Shown: positions 33,745 to 42,381 of the stretch, in pieces
Layout: the number at the start of each line of letters is the position of its first letter
Numbering within the stretch: the stretch's first letter is position 1
NCBI RefSeq assembly: GCF_014253075.1
Contig: NZ_JACLZJ010000008.1
Coordinates: forward strand, 1 to 64,000
Direction: 5' to 3'
DNA from: Ochrobactrum sp. CM-21-5
Lineage (GTDB): Bacteria; Pseudomonadota; Alphaproteobacteria; Rhizobiales; Rhizobiaceae
Length of the DNA: 64,000 nt
Position numbers and translations under genes: made by a program
The notes under the pieces: generated by a model
Database searches by the model: none
What the model saw: the letters and a program-made list of their open reading frames with translations, nothing else
Told to the model about the DNA's origin: nothing

Positions 33745-34137
33745 CTAAGCAGCAACAATCGTTCCCTGAGCGACTGCTACCAGCATCTCGTTACAGACGA
33801 CCTTGCATTGACACACGGCTTGCCGCTTCCCCCTGCTAAGTGTCCATGCGTGTGCCAGCAATTTGTCGCCTCTCGCAGGCCGAAGAAAATTGATCTTGTA
33901 TTCAGAGGTTAGCGCGTCACCACCAAGAGCGAGCCCTCCCGCGAATGTGAGCGCATTATCGGCGAGATAGCTAATCACGCCCCCATGAACAAATCCGTGT
34001 TGCTGAGTATGAAGCTCCCGTATATTCAGGGAGATATCAGCACTGCCATCGCCAACGCTCTCGAGTTCGGCGCCTAGATACTGACTGAAGGGCTGACTAA
34101 GAAAGATCTCTCTGGCGAATTCTTCCAAATTCATCAT
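33745..34137 (-). CDS. PaaI family hotdog-fold thioesterase
   Basis: 130 residues from ATG 34137, which follows AAAGGAGCATCAA. The hotdog motif is QHGFVHGGVISYLADNALTFAGG, with the catalytic acid Asp near 62 and His in HGG, then YKINFLRPARGDKLLAHAWTLSRGKR. It would hydrolyse acyl-CoA thioesters in the cytosol. It is a lone gene between IS5 debris and the LysR/LysE pair. Confidence 0.85.
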   Translation of the reverse strand: MMNLEEFAREIFLSQPFSQYLGAELESVGDGSADISLNIRELHTQQHGFVHGGVISYLADNALTFAGGLALGGDALTSEYKINFLRPARGDKLLAHAWTLSRGKRQAVCQCKVVCNEMLVAVAQGTIVAA

Positions 34138-34608
34138 TTGATGCTCCTTTCGTTCTCCAAGCCCACTTTCATTAGATATCATCGTTACGACTTGTATCGC
34201 AGGGACAACGCCCATTGATGCGTGGACCGCGCGGCACGTCTGGCTGGTGCAGTACGCAACCAGGAATGGGGTGAAATCACGTTGGCCCCCGGCGGCTTTA
34301 AGAACCCGGTTCCTTGCACAGGCGCTTGCCCCTGCTGTCAAATCAGCCGGACAACCACTAGATGTGGCCCATATGATCAGAACGAACCTGTTCGCAAATG
34401 ACAACCACTCGCCATTTCAAATCTTTGCGGAGCTCGCAGTATAATTCCGTCCAGAATTAATGACGTTTTTAATCTACTAAAATTTTTGCACCGGACCCCT
34501 AAACCATTACATCGTCCCCCTGGAAGCGGAAACTTGCACGGACTGCCGCCACAAATGTCGCGGAAATCGGACGCTAGAACCGCACTTTAATCACGCTTTT
34601 TGCGCCAA
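34138..34608. other. Intergenic region without a supported gene
   Basis: 471 bases. Open frames on the plus strand around 34198-34440 look weakly protein-like (RHVWLVQYATRNG, then TNLFANDNHSPF) but are not recognisable and have no ribosome site. It may be debris of a deleted gene. Confidence 0.4.
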
Positions 34609-35469
34609 CTATGTGTTCAGCTTCGGCCTGTTGACCGTAATCCAGTCGATGACTGAGCGCGTGAGCAGCATATTCTCTTCTGACAGGCCGGGCCTGATAT
34701 GAGCGACGAATTCAACGTCGGGCAGCGATGGCAGTAGCTCATTGGCGTCGGTCGTTTGCAGTTTCGCCGGGATGGAACTGGAATTCAGTGGCGTGACCGC
34801 CAGCCCGGCCGCGGCCATAGCCGTCAAACTGCCGAGGCTGGGACTGATGCTGGCTATCCGCCATTTGCAATTTTTCGCGGCGAGCCCGGCAAGGGCAGCA
34901 TCCCGGTAGGGGCACGGTTCGGGAAAAACGGCAAGCGGGATGGGTGCTCCAGCTTCGAGCGGGGTCGTTCCGAATGCCCATCGTAGCGGCTCGTTCCACA
35001 GATGGATACCGGACTGGTCACCCCGACATCGACAGCCAATGATCAGGTCGAGTTCGCCCTTATCCATTGATTCCAGCAAAGAGGCCGTATTAGAAATCTG
35101 GATTTCCAGCGTCCGCTCCGAACGGGAGTCCTGAAACCTTTTCAGCACTGATGGCAGCCATGTGCTCGTCAAATCATCGGATGCGCCAATTCGCAGATGA
35201 AACGCGTTGGTGCTTCCTTTCATAAGGGTCCGCGCTTCCTCGCTCAGGCGCAAGATCGCCTTTGCGTAACCCAGCAGCGCCTGTCCTTGCGGGGTCAGCG
35301 CAACCGTGCGGGTATTGCGTTCGAAAAGGACGCTTCCCGCCTGTTCCTCCAGTCGCCGGATATGTGCGCTGACGGCGGATTGCGTCAGGTTCAGTTGCTG
35401 CCCCGCCCTCGTAAAACTCGACAAGCCGGCGACTGCTTCAAAGGTCCGCAACAGTGCGATATCGAACAT
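34609..35469 (-). CDS. LysR-family transcriptional regulator
   Basis: 286 residues. N-terminal helix-turn-helix LLRTFEAVAGLSSFTRAGQQLNLTQSAVSAHIRRLEEQAGSVLFER; the sensor domain begins near residue 92 (LRIGASDDLTSTWLP). It resembles regulators of amino-acid exporters. It is divergent from a LysE-type gene, and a palindrome at 35484-35504 lies between, so it very probably controls that exporter. Confidence 0.9.
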   Translation of the reverse strand: MFDIALLRTFEAVAGLSSFTRAGQQLNLTQSAVSAHIRRLEEQAGSVLFERNTRTVALTPQGQALLGYAKAILRLSEEARTLMKGSTNAFHLRIGASDDLTSTWLPSVLKRFQDSRSERTLEIQISNTASLLESMDKGELDLIIGCRCRGDQSGIHLWNEPLRWAFGTTPLEAGAPIPLAVFPEPCPYRDAALAGLAAKNCKWRIASISPSLGSLTAMAAAGLAVTPLNSSSIPAKLQTTDANELLPSLPDVEFVAHIRPGLSEENMLLTRSVIDWITVNRPKLNT

Positions 35470-35483
35470 TTATTCACCTCGAT

Positions 35484-35504
35484 TCATCATGAATAGCATG
35501 ATGA
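35484..35504. promoter_or_regulatory. Palindromic LysR operator candidate
   Basis: TCATCATG and CATGATGA are perfect 8-base inverted arms around AATAG. It lies 15 bases from the LysR start and in the shared LysR/LysE promoter region; a further CTCATGATCA follows at 35515. Confidence 0.6.
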
Positions 35505-35572
35505 TAAATCGTTTCTCATGATCAATAAAGTTTGGTTGACTCTGCCCTGGCGGGAAATAGGAGGTCGGCAGC

Positions 35573-36187
35573 ATGTTGCCGGAAACCTGGATACCGTTCG
35601 TCCTTGCCACACTGGCTTTCGCTTTCATGCCGGGTCCCGCCATTCTGTATATGTCGGCGCAGACCCTGGCTTACGGTCACAGGGCTGGTTTGATGGCAGC
35701 CCTCGGCATTCATCTGGGCTGCTACATCCATATAGTGGCGGCATCCCTCGGGTTGGCTGCGATCCTGAACCATGCGCCCGTGCTCTACTCGATCGTCCGG
35801 ATGGCGGGAGCGCTCTATATGCTGTGGCTGGGTGGAAGAATGATTTTTCCCGGCACGGAGCGAAAAAATAAAGCCCGGGCGCGGCATAAGACTGTTCTGC
35901 GCGACAGCCTTGTGGTCGAGATTCTCAATCCGAAGACTGCGCTGTTTTTCCTGATGTTCCTGCCCCAGTTCGTTGATCCGCAAGCAGCGATGCCGAGTTG
36001 GCTTCAATTCCTGCTGCTGGGCATTATCGTCAATGGTGCTTTCTCGCTCGGCGATCTCGCCTCGGTGGCCATCGCCTCCTTCGCATCGCCACGCGTTTCT
36101 TCTTCCGGCTCCGCCAGCTGGATCTCGAAGGTCAGCGGCGGCATCCTTGTCGGACTAAGCGCCGCCATCATGTTGCATTTCGTTTGA
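35573..36187 (+). CDS. LysE family amino-acid/metabolite exporter
   Basis: 204 residues; AGGAGGTC precedes the ATG. It has the LysE/RhtB marks FAFMPGPAILYMSAQTLAYGHRAGLMAALGIHLG and SLVVEILNPKTALFFLMFLPQFVDP, and five to six hydrophobic helices. Inner-membrane exporter of amino acids or related compounds. Controlled by the divergent LysR gene. Confidence 0.9.
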   Translation: MLPETWIPFVLATLAFAFMPGPAILYMSAQTLAYGHRAGLMAALGIHLGCYIHIVAASLGLAAILNHAPVLYSIVRMAGALYMLWLGGRMIFPGTERKNKARARHKTVLRDSLVVEILNPKTALFFLMFLPQFVDPQAAMPSWLQFLLLGIIVNGAFSLGDLASVAIASFASPRVSSSGSASWISKVSGGILVGLSAAIMLHFV

Positions 36188-36231
36188 TCGGAGCCCCGGC
36201 CACCGATGGCGATCATCAAAAGGAGAGACGG

Positions 36232-36771
36232 ATGAATACCTTCGGACGATCCCTTGCCGCGGCTCTGATTTTCCTGGACGCAGGCGTGTCTGCCATAGCG
36301 GCTGACCATGAGTGGAATGTCTACACAAATGCACGCTTCGGCTATTCCATCTGTTATCCCGCTGATCTTCTTGTCGCCCAGTTTGAATCCGACAATGGCG
36401 ACGGCAGTGTGTTCTCCAGCAAGTCGGGCGCCGAATTGCGGGTCTGGGGCGGGTACAACGTTCTGGAAGAGGATATGGACACAATCGTCGCCGGTCTTGC
36501 CGACGAAAATGACGTCGTCAGCTATCGCCGCACCGGGAAGAGATGGGCTGTGATCTCCGGCAAGGCGAGCGGCGCTATCTTCCATGCCAAGGCCCTGCTG
36601 GAGTGGAATGCGGCGCGTGGCATCGACACCGTCCGCGCCTTTCGTCTGACCTACCCGGCAGGCGAGGCGAAAAACTATGAGCCGGTGGCCGACCGCTTGG
36701 CCGAATGTTTCAGGTTGACCGGACAAGGTAGTGACGACGGATTACTACCGTCCCCTTCCCGATCACCATGA
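36232..36771 (+). CDS. Secreted protein of unknown function
   Basis: 179 residues from the ATG with AGGAGAGACGG upstream. Signal peptide about 1-24 (LAAALIFLDAGVSAIAA). The mature part contains NARFGYSICYPADLLVAQFESDNGDG and SYRRTGKRWAVISGKASGAIFHAKALLEWN, a beta-rich domain that I have seen in hypothetical periplasmic proteins of Rhizobiales. No catalytic motif. It starts 45 bases after LysE and 17 bases before the next gene. Confidence 0.65.
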   Translation: MNTFGRSLAAALIFLDAGVSAIAADHEWNVYTNARFGYSICYPADLLVAQFESDNGDGSVFSSKSGAELRVWGGYNVLEEDMDTIVAGLADENDVVSYRRTGKRWAVISGKASGAIFHAKALLEWNAARGIDTVRAFRLTYPAGEAKNYEPVADRLAECFRLTGQGSDDGLLPSPSRSP

Positions 36772-36787
36772 TGACAAGGACGATACA

Positions 36788-37126
36788 ATGAACCGGCTGC
36801 TGCTCACATTTTCCCTGTTCGCCATCGGATCGCATAGCGCAATTCCGGCCATGGCCGCGGAAAAGTTGTTTGCGCAAGCCACCGAAACCGACAGCCAGCT
36901 TAAAAAGCTCTTCGACAAGGCAAGCGACGGCTGTCGGCACAGCCTCAGCCACGATGTCCGTGTCGCCGTCGACTGCGTATCGATGAGGATCTATGGCGTC
37001 GCGCTCAACGAAAGGGACTGGTGCTATGGGCGCAGCTATGAAGCGAACGCCCAGATGAGCTGGCACCGCTGCGACGCTAATTCCATACGATTTTCGCTCG
37101 ACAAGCTGATCGATGTCAGGAGGTAA
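36788..37126 (+). CDS. Small secreted cysteine-containing protein
   Basis: 112 residues. Signal peptide 1-24 (LLLTFSLFAIGSHSAIPAMAA). The mature part has four cysteines (in DGCRHSL, VDCVSM, DWCYGR, HRCDAN) that could form two disulfides in the periplasm. AAGGA lies eight bases before the ATG. No family recognised. Probably co-transcribed with its neighbours on both sides. Confidence 0.6.
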   Translation: MNRLLLTFSLFAIGSHSAIPAMAAEKLFAQATETDSQLKKLFDKASDGCRHSLSHDVRVAVDCVSMRIYGVALNERDWCYGRSYEANAQMSWHRCDANSIRFSLDKLIDVRR

Positions 37127-37131
37127 CAGCA

Positions 37132-37389
37132 GTGCTAAAACCAATTGTCGTGTTCGTCATCAGCCTTCTCCTGCTCGTGCCGATCTGCGTTCTTGTCGGA
37201 TACGGGATAGGGGAAGTCATTGCAGCTTATGTCTATCCTGTGACTGGGCCACCGGACAGGTTCAGGGAAGACCGCGAACTGTTCGCCGGCGTATATGGCA
37301 TCATGTTCATCGGCGGGTTTTTGTATCTCGCTTCCGCTGCCTTTGCCGTGTTCCGTCTGGTCAGAGCGATCCGCAAGAGGCGGATATGA
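37132..37389 (+). CDS. Small two-helix membrane protein
   Basis: 85 residues from a GTG with AGGAGG upstream. Two hydrophobic segments (about 5-33 and 54-74) flank a charged loop (RFREDRELF), and the C-terminus is basic (RAIRKRRI). It follows the cysteine-containing secreted protein by five bases. No family recognised. Confidence 0.6.
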   Translation: MLKPIVVFVISLLLLVPICVLVGYGIGEVIAAYVYPVTGPPDRFREDRELFAGVYGIMFIGGFLYLASAAFAVFRLVRAIRKRRI

Positions 37390-37438
37390 TATTGCCAGTT
37401 ACGATCTCAATTAACCCGAACTCCAGAAAGCCACGTAA

Positions 37439-38170
37439 ATGGGATGGGAAGCTCTCGAACACTGGGGGCCAGATGTTGACCGCCTGGAACGGCTCACTGG
37501 CGGCGTTGCCAACGATGTCTGGAGTGTGCTGATCGGCGGACGCCTTGCGGTGGCACGCCTTGGCACACGGAACGACGCTGATCTGGCCTGGGAAGCTGAG
37601 TTGCTTCGATACCTGGATCAAAATGGCTTGACAGTACCGCTACCCATCCCGACGATCGATGGACGGTTATTCGTGGATGGCCTGGTCGTAATGGAGCATC
37701 TGGAAGGCATTCCACCCAGGACAGAGGGCGACTGGCGGCGGGTAGCGGACATACTGCGCGAGTTGCACCGGTTGACTTGGGGCTGGCCGCAGCGTCCGGG
37801 TTGGCGGTCGTCGACCGATCTGCTGGAGGCTGAGCGAGGGACAAGAATCGACCTCTCCGCGATGCCACCGGAGGGCGTAGTGCGATGCCGAGCCGCTTGG
37901 GCACGACTTGTCGGTCGCCCGGCCTGCGTAATCCACGGTGACGCCAACGCACGTAATATTCTGATGACGGAAGACCGGGCTGCTCTGATCGACTGGGACG
38001 AAGCGCATGTCGACATTGCCGATCTTGATCTGGCGCTGCCCCACAATGCTGCAGATCTTGATGCGCATGCATGGGATATTGCTCATCAGGCTTCGGCCAC
38101 ATGGGAGGCCGCCGTTTGCTGGAATGACGACTACTCTATCAAGCGGCTTGCCGAGGTGAGATCCGCCTAG
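37439..38170 (+). CDS. Aminoglycoside phosphotransferase/kinase-like (APH family)
   Basis: 243 residues. Kinase-like marks: GGVANDVWSV glycine-rich strand, LAVARLG with the candidate lysine-position residue replaced by Arg, the catalytic loop CVIHGDANARNIL (HGDxxxxN) and metal-binding ALIDWDEA (DWD). The family phosphorylates small molecules such as aminoglycosides or choline, and it does not by itself indicate drug resistance. No strong ribosome site. Cytosolic and apparently monocistronic. Confidence 0.8.
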   Translation: MGWEALEHWGPDVDRLERLTGGVANDVWSVLIGGRLAVARLGTRNDADLAWEAELLRYLDQNGLTVPLPIPTIDGRLFVDGLVVMEHLEGIPPRTEGDWRRVADILRELHRLTWGWPQRPGWRSSTDLLEAERGTRIDLSAMPPEGVVRCRAAWARLVGRPACVIHGDANARNILMTEDRAALIDWDEAHVDIADLDLALPHNAADLDAHAWDIAHQASATWEAAVCWNDDYSIKRLAEVRSA

Positions 38171-38211
38171 CCAGATCTCATCTGCACAGGTCTGCCTTGT
38201 GTCTTGGTCTT

Positions 38212-39654
38212 ATGCCAAAAAACCAGCCCGAGCTTTTATCCGGTATCCCCGAATGGTCAATTCTTGCGAGATTAGACAACAGCGGACTAGAATACCATCT
38301 GATTGCGAGAACCGAACAAATCGACGCAGCAGAGGAATGCAACAGGTCAATGGCCAAAAGCTTGCATATAGCCGCTAGCCATATCCGGCTGAGTAGTGAT
38401 CTCGTCGTACGTTTCGGCGCGCCGCTCAGTGCTATTTGGATGACTGGCATTCTGCTTAACGTCGTGCTTCTGCGCGCTGCCGTCGAACTCGGCCTGGTTA
38501 ACCGTTTCGCTGGCTTGGTTGCGCTCTCTCCGATTATACTGCTGCAACTGATCGTATTTGCTGCAATGTTCCTCGTCCTGCGCGACGGGCTGCCACTGTT
38601 GCGGCGACGGCAACAACCGGTCCAGACAAACATTGTGGAACCTGAAACCGCTGCTGGGGATGGCAATTTCTTCGCCGGAGCGTTGCTCGCGGTGCTCATT
38701 CCCTTCTATGGCTATTACGCTGGCTGGGGGTTCCTGTCGAATACGCTGCGAGATTATTCGAAACTGTTTCTCGATATCCAGAACAGCCGTATCAATTTCC
38801 TCGCTCCAACGGATTCCGGTCCGACTGCGCTGGAAGTGCAAAGTTCCTGGTGGATTGTTGTGGCGGTTCTGCTGATATGGGTACTGCGCCGGGCAGCCCG
38901 CAGCCTTTATGAAAAGACCGGCAACCGCTTCTGGCCACTGATTATCGTTGCGTGCGAAACGGCGTGGGCGCTACTCGCTCTCTATCTAATTTCTGGTTGG
39001 CAGGATCAGCTTGTGGCTTGGATTGCGCAATTGCCATCGCTGCGGGAGTTGCTGGGTTTCCCGATCCGATCCGCCAGCGCCGAAGTGATGAGTGCTTCCA
39101 CGCGCCCTATCGACTGGCCACCCGCGTTTCAGCCGTTGCAATGGCTGAACACGCTATTCTGGTATTCCGTCCTGCCGCTGATCTGGTTCAACCTTGGCGC
39201 CATTATCTATGGCCACGATCTGAACCTGATAACCGAGCGAACCCGGCGGTTAACGGGCCGCATTTTGGAACGCTGGACTATCCTGCCAAAACCGGTCATC
39301 GATTTCATCAGTTATTTCTGGGGCGCAACGGTAAAGCGCTGGCACGCAGTCGCCAACGGCGTGATGCTGGCGGCTTCAGCAGGCATACCCCTGACGATCT
39401 CGGTTATCGTGCTCTGGCGATTTGTCGATTATCTCGGGCGTTGGGCTTGGATTGGGTCGACCAAACTCGTGGGCCCACAAGATCCAGCAGTGTGGCGACT
39501 GCTGGAACAGCCGCTCAACCTATTGTTCGGATATCCGGGCCAGCCGCAGACAGGACTGATCGTCGTTGTTATCCAATTCTGTGTTCTGGCAGCAGGACTG
39601 GAGTTGGCAGGACGCGCGCAACAGCAGGCCGCGGCTACTGCGACGGCGCCCTGA
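38212..39654 (+). CDS. Multi-pass membrane protein, function unknown
   Basis: 480 residues from the ATG at 38212 (a TTG at 38197 is possible). A cytosolic N-terminus of about 75 residues precedes roughly eight hydrophobic helices (about 78-100, 107-127, 155-175, 215-232, 247-265, 325-345, 390-415, 450-470). I recognise no transporter or enzyme motif. Its 3' end overlaps the convergent gene 39635-40189 by 20 bases. The three minus-strand genes facing it encode membrane-anchored proteins of similar style, so the four probably form one envelope system. Confidence 0.65.
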   Translation: MPKNQPELLSGIPEWSILARLDNSGLEYHLIARTEQIDAAEECNRSMAKSLHIAASHIRLSSDLVVRFGAPLSAIWMTGILLNVVLLRAAVELGLVNRFAGLVALSPIILLQLIVFAAMFLVLRDGLPLLRRRQQPVQTNIVEPETAAGDGNFFAGALLAVLIPFYGYYAGWGFLSNTLRDYSKLFLDIQNSRINFLAPTDSGPTALEVQSSWWIVVAVLLIWVLRRAARSLYEKTGNRFWPLIIVACETAWALLALYLISGWQDQLVAWIAQLPSLRELLGFPIRSASAEVMSASTRPIDWPPAFQPLQWLNTLFWYSVLPLIWFNLGAIIYGHDLNLITERTRRLTGRILERWTILPKPVIDFISYFWGATVKRWHAVANGVMLAASAGIPLTISVIVLWRFVDYLGRWAWIGSTKLVGPQDPAVWRLLEQPLNLLFGYPGQPQTGLIVVVIQFCVLAAGLELAGRAQQQAAATATAP

Positions 39655-40189
39655 ACCGACGTACTTCTGGCTTGAGCGGAAACGCAAGTGCAGCGGGCCG
39701 CGTTCCATAACCTGAAACACGCAAGGTTAGATCGTCGAGCGCAGAGATCGGCAACCGATAAATCTGGTCAAAGGCGGTTGGACCGTTCTCCGTGACTTCG
39801 GTTAGGTTACAATTGCCGTTGTCTTTCCCATCCGAAGCCAGGATCTTGATCGCACCTCGGATCGAGTAACTCTGCATGGGCAGCCAGGTACTGCCATCCG
39901 GCGCATGCAAACTGGCGCGGCAATCACCCCAGGATTGCGCATTGGCCTGCGCTCCTTGAAAGTCAATGCGTACGAAGAGAAGTGCGCGATCTGGTACGCT
40001 ATCGATAACAGAGGCCCGCACCTCCCGTATCCCGACGCGCAGGCCATCCAGCTCGCCTGCGATTCCATCCACCAAAACCGCCTTCCACTCGCGCTGTTGG
40101 CCAAGATTCCTGAACCCGGACCATCCCGTAAATCCAAGCGTAACGGTAAACAAGACGGTCGTAACAACAAACCAGCGGAGGTTTCTCAT
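39635..40189 (-). CDS. Membrane-anchored protein, function unknown (cluster gene 3)
   Basis: 184 residues. One N-terminal anchor or signal (LRWFVVTTVLFTVTLGFTGWSG, about 4-25), then a soluble beta-rich extracytoplasmic domain (ALLFVRIDFQGAQANAQSWGDCRASLHAPDGSTWLPM; LPISALDDLTLRVSGYG) that resembles immunoglobulin-like or DUF4352-type sandwiches, without a firm match. It overlaps the preceding gene by ATGA and the convergent membrane-protein gene by 20 bases. Confidence 0.65.
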   Translation of the reverse strand: MRNLRWFVVTTVLFTVTLGFTGWSGFRNLGQQREWKAVLVDGIAGELDGLRVGIREVRASVIDSVPDRALLFVRIDFQGAQANAQSWGDCRASLHAPDGSTWLPMQSYSIRGAIKILASDGKDNGNCNLTEVTENGPTAFDQIYRLPISALDDLTLRVSGYGTRPAALAFPLKPEVRRFRAPSQ

Positions 40190-40734
40190 GGCTCGAGTCT
40201 CAGATTTGTCTGCTTCTCCGGTACGATTGCAGGCCCTGCAAAATGCACGGCGCGATCCATCACCATTTGACTGCGGGTGACCAATCCGAGCTGTCCACCC
40301 ACAATCTCGTCTTCGGGTAGTTCGAATACCACTACGGTACGGTCAGTCAGCCCAGGCTCAAACCGTGCCGAGGAGAGATTGCGCGGCACGTCGTACAGCC
40401 GGTCAGACGGAGTGTATTGCCGCCCGGTTGCGCCAACCCAGATTGCCTCGAGCTGTCGGGATTCAGACCGACCTGTAATTGAAAGCTGGGCGATAAGAAA
40501 GGTCGCGGATGTATCGCGCCAAACGTCCTCGCCGAACCGCGAGAAGGAGATAGCGCCAGCAGTTTTCAATCCCACCAGCTTTGCTGAAAACAGACGCCCC
40601 TGCCCAATTCCCTGCTTGTCCGCGTAAACCGCGAAAGGTTGGAAACTGCTGTTGTAATCAGGCACCGTGCTCCTCATTGTCCCCAGCGCGGCTACACCAA
40701 TTAGCACAGCGGCGAAATTTGTCAGGAAAGTCAT
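40186..40734 (-). CDS. Membrane-anchored protein, function unknown (cluster gene 2)
   Basis: 182 residues from ATG 40734 in an ATGA overlap with the upstream gene. A short hydrophobic N-terminus (MTFLTNFAAVLIGVAALG) is followed by a domain with GIGQGRLFSAKLVGLKTAGAISF, RDTSATFLIAQLSITGRSES and RTVVVFELPEDEI, similar in layout to its two neighbours. A paralogous or at least structurally related trio is likely. No activity known. Confidence 0.65.
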   Translation of the reverse strand: MTFLTNFAAVLIGVAALGTMRSTVPDYNSSFQPFAVYADKQGIGQGRLFSAKLVGLKTAGAISFSRFGEDVWRDTSATFLIAQLSITGRSESRQLEAIWVGATGRQYTPSDRLYDVPRNLSSARFEPGLTDRTVVVFELPEDEIVGGQLGLVTRSQMVMDRAVHFAGPAIVPEKQTNLRLEP

Positions 40735-41309
40735 GTGTCCTGCTCCGGCCAGGCCTTCAGCGTACCAGTAGGATAAAATAGAAGCCAACTCGCCTTCGAG
40801 TAAAGGTTGTCGTTGAGTTTGAACTGTTGCGCGCTGAACTTGATCGAAACTTCCCCTTCGCGCCAATCAGGCGCAACATCCCAGACGACGGTAACCGTCT
40901 CCCGAATGCGCGGCTGAAGTTGTATCAGGGGATAATTGTCGCGCACGAGAGTGACCTTCGGAGCGGGAAATACCGTATCACCCGAGGAAAGTTCAGGTAG
41001 TTTTTCAGGAAAACCAAACACCGCCGTCTGGGTCGTACCGGTTATATTCTCGATAAGACCCGTGAGAACAAGCTTGCGCTTGCCCTGCTCCTTGCCCTGT
41101 ACCACAGAAAGCTTCTGCGGAATAAAGACTGCGCGACCAACTTTGACAGGCTCACCGAAGGCGACCGCCGGCGCTACCTCTGGAATGCGGGCATCTTCAA
41201 CCTTCATCCACCATGCAACAATCACAGCTGCTCCAATCCCGATCGTGGCGAGCACGCGGACACGAACTTGACGGACTGCCGATTGCAACGAATATCGGGC
41301 CATAGGCAT
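40731..41309 (-). CDS. Membrane-anchored protein, function unknown (cluster gene 1, start uncertain)
   Basis: 192 residues from the annotated ATG, which has no ribosome site. The same frame is open and protein-like for 48 more codons to a TAA at 41454-41456, without an ATG, GTG or TTG. The anchor VLATIGIGAAVIVAWW then follows a longer cytosolic part. The soluble domain (VKVGRAVFIPQKLSVV, RKLVLTGLIENITGTTQTAVFGFP, RETVTVVWDVAPDW) is beta-rich. See the entry at 41310-41464. Confidence 0.6.
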   Translation of the reverse strand: MPMARYSLQSAVRQVRVRVLATIGIGAAVIVAWWMKVEDARIPEVAPAVAFGEPVKVGRAVFIPQKLSVVQGKEQGKRKLVLTGLIENITGTTQTAVFGFPEKLPELSSGDTVFPAPKVTLVRDNYPLIQLQPRIRETVTVVWDVAPDWREGEVSIKFSAQQFKLNDNLYSKASWLLFYPTGTLKAWPEQDT

Positions 41310-41464
41310 ATAAAAGCGGATGCCGGGCCCATATTCAATCTCTTTGCGCTGTTGTGATATTGTTGAATAGATGGCCCAGAGATTGTCGTAGTTGATAGCC
41401 GAACCTGTTAAGGAGAACCAATTCTTTGCCTTGAACGGAACGAACCACCAGCTTTAACCATCAT
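41310..41464 (-). other. Coding-like upstream extension of cluster gene 1, probable frameshifted start
   Basis: In frame with the gene at 40731-41309, the minus strand reads WWFVPFKAKNWFSLTGSAIN, then YDNLWAIYSTISQQRKEI, then EYGPGIRFY. Composition is protein-like and hydrophobic/aromatic. No start codon is available in this frame, but ATGs at 41464 and 41461 lie just upstream in another frame (MVKAGG). A one-base change around 41450 would join them. Confidence 0.45.
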
Positions 41465-41721
41465 TTCCACGCGGCAGCAACACGATGGAAGTTAGCAACG
41501 CCATCTGATTGCCGGTCAGAAATCTGCGCCCGATCCTGATGACCTGAATGGGACTGCGAGCGGACCGTCCCGCAATCCGGAGAGTTAATGCTGATAGCTG
41601 CCCTGGCTAGACTACCTCTTTCGGACCGTCTTAAAGGACACCCGTCTCAAGCGGTGCCGAAGGTTACCGCAGAGACGCTGCATTGAATGAGATTGCACAA
41701 ACCGCCAAGTTTCCTCTCGTC

Positions 41722-42372
41722 TCACGTCGCGGCTTCAGATCGTCCCAACCTGCGTATCGTACGAACTTTAGGACTATCTCCAGCTCCGCAGAAAAAACGA
41801 TCGCGTCCGTCGGATTCAAGCCCCGAAACCCCCGTTCCCGGCGGCATGTCCAGTCGTTCCAATACGTCCCCGGTCGAAGGATCGATGCGGCGAACCTCGC
41901 TTTCGCCATTCTCCCATGTACCATGCCAGAGTTCACCATCGACCCACGTGACGCCAGTGACGAAGCGATCGGTTTCAATCGTGCGCAGCACCGTTCCCGT
42001 CTCGGGGTCCACTTGATAAATCTTGCGGCCGCGATGCTGCCCGACCCAGAGCGTGCCTTCGGCCCAGGCAAGACCTGAATCGTCGCGATCACCGGGCGCC
42101 GGAATAGTGGCGACCACCTCCCCGGTCTTTGGATCAATCTTCCGGATCACCGCTTCAGCGATCTGGAACAGGTGCTCACCATCGAACGCCGTGCCCGCAT
42201 CGGCCGGCATTTCGAGCGAGCTCAGCATTTCCCCGCTGTCGGGGTCAAAAGCAGTCAGCTCGGCACCGGTTGCTATCCAGACCCGGCGGCCATCAAAACT
42301 GACCCCATGGACACACTTTACACCGGGAAAGGGACCATATTCACGAATAATTTCGGCGGCTGAGTGTTTCAT
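41722..42372 (-). CDS. Beta-propeller protein (Vgb/glutamine-cyclotransferase-like)
   Basis: 216 residues. Repeated blades of about 42 residues, each with a D(P)xTGxV/E pattern: FDPDSGEMLSSLEMP, IDPKTGEVVATIPAP, VDPETGTVLRTIETD, IDPSTGDVLERLDMP. The number of blades (about five) is small for a closed propeller. No signal peptide. It lies 10 bases after the regulator gene on the same strand and opposite a DUF899 gene. Role unknown; ligand or lactone binding is possible. Confidence 0.75.
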   Translation of the reverse strand: MKHSAAEIIREYGPFPGVKCVHGVSFDGRRVWIATGAELTAFDPDSGEMLSSLEMPADAGTAFDGEHLFQIAEAVIRKIDPKTGEVVATIPAPGDRDDSGLAWAEGTLWVGQHRGRKIYQVDPETGTVLRTIETDRFVTGVTWVDGELWHGTWENGESEVRRIDPSTGDVLERLDMPPGTGVSGLESDGRDRFFCGAGDSPKVRTIRRLGRSEAAT

Positions 42373-42381
42373 GGCCTCATC

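Noticed and set aside
36004-36726. 240-codon minus-strand frame opposite LysE and the secreted protein
   Set aside because: It crosses two plus-strand genes that have signal peptides or family motifs and good ribosome sites.
37439-38170. Antibiotic-resistance aminoglycoside phosphotransferase
   Set aside because: Only the general HGD/DWD kinase motifs are present and an expected lysine is replaced; many APH-family kinases act on metabolites, so resistance is not supported.
38952-39710. 252-codon plus-strand frame inside the polytopic membrane-protein gene
   Set aside because: Out-of-frame shadow, rich in Arg/Pro/Ala with no hydrophobic organisation.
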